From contig JACVCM010000017.1 of assembly GCA_016742125.1 (NCBI GenBank), forward strand, positions 1-13,897: 13,897 nucleotides of DNA. The letters are read 5' to 3'. Positions 13,074 to 13,897 of this stretch are shown one piece after another (position 1 is the first letter of the stretch; each line of letters opens with the position of its first letter). Origin of the DNA: Sphingomonadaceae bacterium. Its GTDB lineage: Bacteria; Pseudomonadota; Alphaproteobacteria; Sphingomonadales; Sphingomonadaceae. The notes under the pieces are model-generated. The model did not search any database. It was not told the DNA's origin and saw only the letters and a list, made by a program, of their open reading frames with translations. A program made the position numbers and the translations under genes.

Positions 13074-13897
13074 CTAAGGCCTCGCGGTGATGAATGAAAT
13101 ATGCCTCGGCATTTGAGCCCCAAAAAGCCTAGGTTCGGGCAGCGCAACGCGCACTGTTTGATATAGGGCATCTTCGTCGCCAATCACCGTTGCCGAAGTA
13201 GGAACATTCCGGTCGTCCGCGGTCGTGAGTTGCACACCATAGCGACCCGGCTGCAAACGCAGATAATCGCCAAAAATCCGGCCAGTCAGCTGACCGTCAC
13301 CCGGCGAGCGATTAGCCCAAGCCACCTCGGTTTGATGAAGGCGGCCAAGCAGCACTGCAGCGCCCGGCAAGTCATTTTCCCGCAAGGCTGCCCGAATGCG
13401 AGTCGATGACACCACCTTACCATCGTGCAATACCGATGGTGCAGCAGTACAGCGGCGCCCGCGCCGTTCCAGCGCCTGCTGCAGCGTCGCAAAATCCCCC
13501 GAGCGGCGGTGGCCATAGCGAAAATCGGCACCCGTCACGACTGCGGCGCAGTCAAGCCGGTCAAGCAGAATTTCGTCGACAAAGGCATACGGATCGAGCT
13601 GCGTAAAGGGTGCGTTGAATTTCAGCGCCAACAGCCCGTCACCGCCCGCAGCCGCGATCAGCGCCGCGCGCTGGCGGAGGGTGGTCAAAGCGAAGTGCGG
13701 GAGTTCGGGCTTGAAGAACCGCACTGGATGCGGATCAAATGTGGCGGCAATCGCTGGCACGCCCAATTGCCTGGCCAGCTCCAGCGCGCGCGCGAAAACC
13801 GCTTGATGCCCGATATGAAAGCCATCAAAATTGCCCAGCGCCACCACCGCGCCGCGCAGGCGGGCGGGAAAGGCGTCGGCGGACCAAAGCGGAGAGG
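13074..13897 (-). CDS. RibF-like FAD synthetase with degenerate riboflavin kinase domain, 5' end cut by window edge
   Basis: The frame stays open to the right edge; 273 residues are visible and the start codon lies outside. The N-terminal adenylyltransferase domain is well kept: VVALGNFDGFHIGHQAV (HxGH nucleotide-binding motif), TFDPHPVRFF, AVVTGADFRYGHRRSGD and SSTRIRAAL. This domain makes FAD from FMN and ATP. After it only about 88 residues remain instead of about 120, and the riboflavin kinase GFPTAN motif and later conserved Glu region are not seen; only LQPGRYGV weakly echoes the domain. So it is probably a FAD-synthetase-only paralogue. It lies beside a flavin-dependent oxygenase/reductase operon, suggesting a role in FAD supply, although chance proximity is possible. 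Confidence 0.85.
   Translation of the reverse strand, partial: SPLWSADAFPARLRGAVVALGNFDGFHIGHQAVFARALELARQLGVPAIAATFDPHPVRFFKPELPHFALTTLRQRAALIAAAGGDGLLALKFNAPFTQLDPYAFVDEILLDRLDCAAVVTGADFRYGHRRSGDFATLQQALERRGRRCTAAPSVLHDGKVVSSTRIRAALRENDLPGAAVLLGRLHQTEVAWANRSPGDGQLTGRIFGDYLRLQPGRYGVQLTTADDRNVPTSATVIGDEDALYQTVRVALPEPRLFGAQMPRHISFITARP

Overview
The window looks like an aromatic-compound catabolic island of a sphingomonad-type alphaproteobacterium. This is an inference from the GC-rich coding sequence, the AT-rich promoters, the set of enzyme families and a CCCTCCCC/GGGGAGGG intergenic hairpin of a kind I associate with Sphingomonadales; no taxonomic marker is present. Thirteen protein genes were found, two of them cut by the window edges. 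There are no RNA genes, CRISPR arrays or insertion sequences, and no gene-free stretch exceeds 240 bp.

Layout, left to right. Four minus-strand genes, read from 5472 down to 1, form a probable operon or two sub-operons: amidase, pirin-family protein, then after a 189-bp gap with a strong promoter/operator, an aldehyde dehydrogenase and a thiamine-diphosphate (ThDP) enzyme cut by the left edge. Divergent from the amidase is an NMT1/SsuA-like binding protein without signal peptide or permease (5552-6466), followed by a small four-helix membrane protein (6593-7018). A hairpin terminator separates it from a convergent minus-strand pair: a DoxX-like membrane protein and a 3-hydroxyisobutyrate-dehydrogenase-type NAD(P) enzyme. 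Divergent from that pair is the core plus-strand operon (8634-12415): HpaB-family flavin monooxygenase, family III CoA-transferase, group II truncated globin (GTGA overlap with the transferase) and HpaC-type flavin reductase. A convergent MarR-family regulator and a RibF-like FAD synthetase with a degenerate kinase domain close the window.

How the genes may work together (inference). The reductase supplies reduced flavin to the HpaB-like oxygenase, the RibF-like protein could supply FAD, and the globin could buffer O2 or remove reactive nitrogen/oxygen species. The CoA-transferase would activate an acid; the dehydrogenase, ThDP enzyme, aldehyde dehydrogenase and amidase would handle downstream carbon-chain steps. 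The substrate cannot be read from sequence. Several promoter regions share an AGCTATA element, and two share a 10-bp identity around the -35, suggesting coordinated control, plausibly by the local MarR protein.

Most notable oddities: an apparent Tyr/His swap at the substrate-site positions of the HpaB-like oxygenase plus a C-terminal CxxCxC tail; a globin translationally coupled to a CoA-transferase; a leaderless binding protein; loss of the usual cofactor-binding Lys in the aldehyde dehydrogenase; loss of the metal-binding Asn in the ThDP enzyme; and a FAD synthetase apparently lacking a working riboflavin kinase domain.
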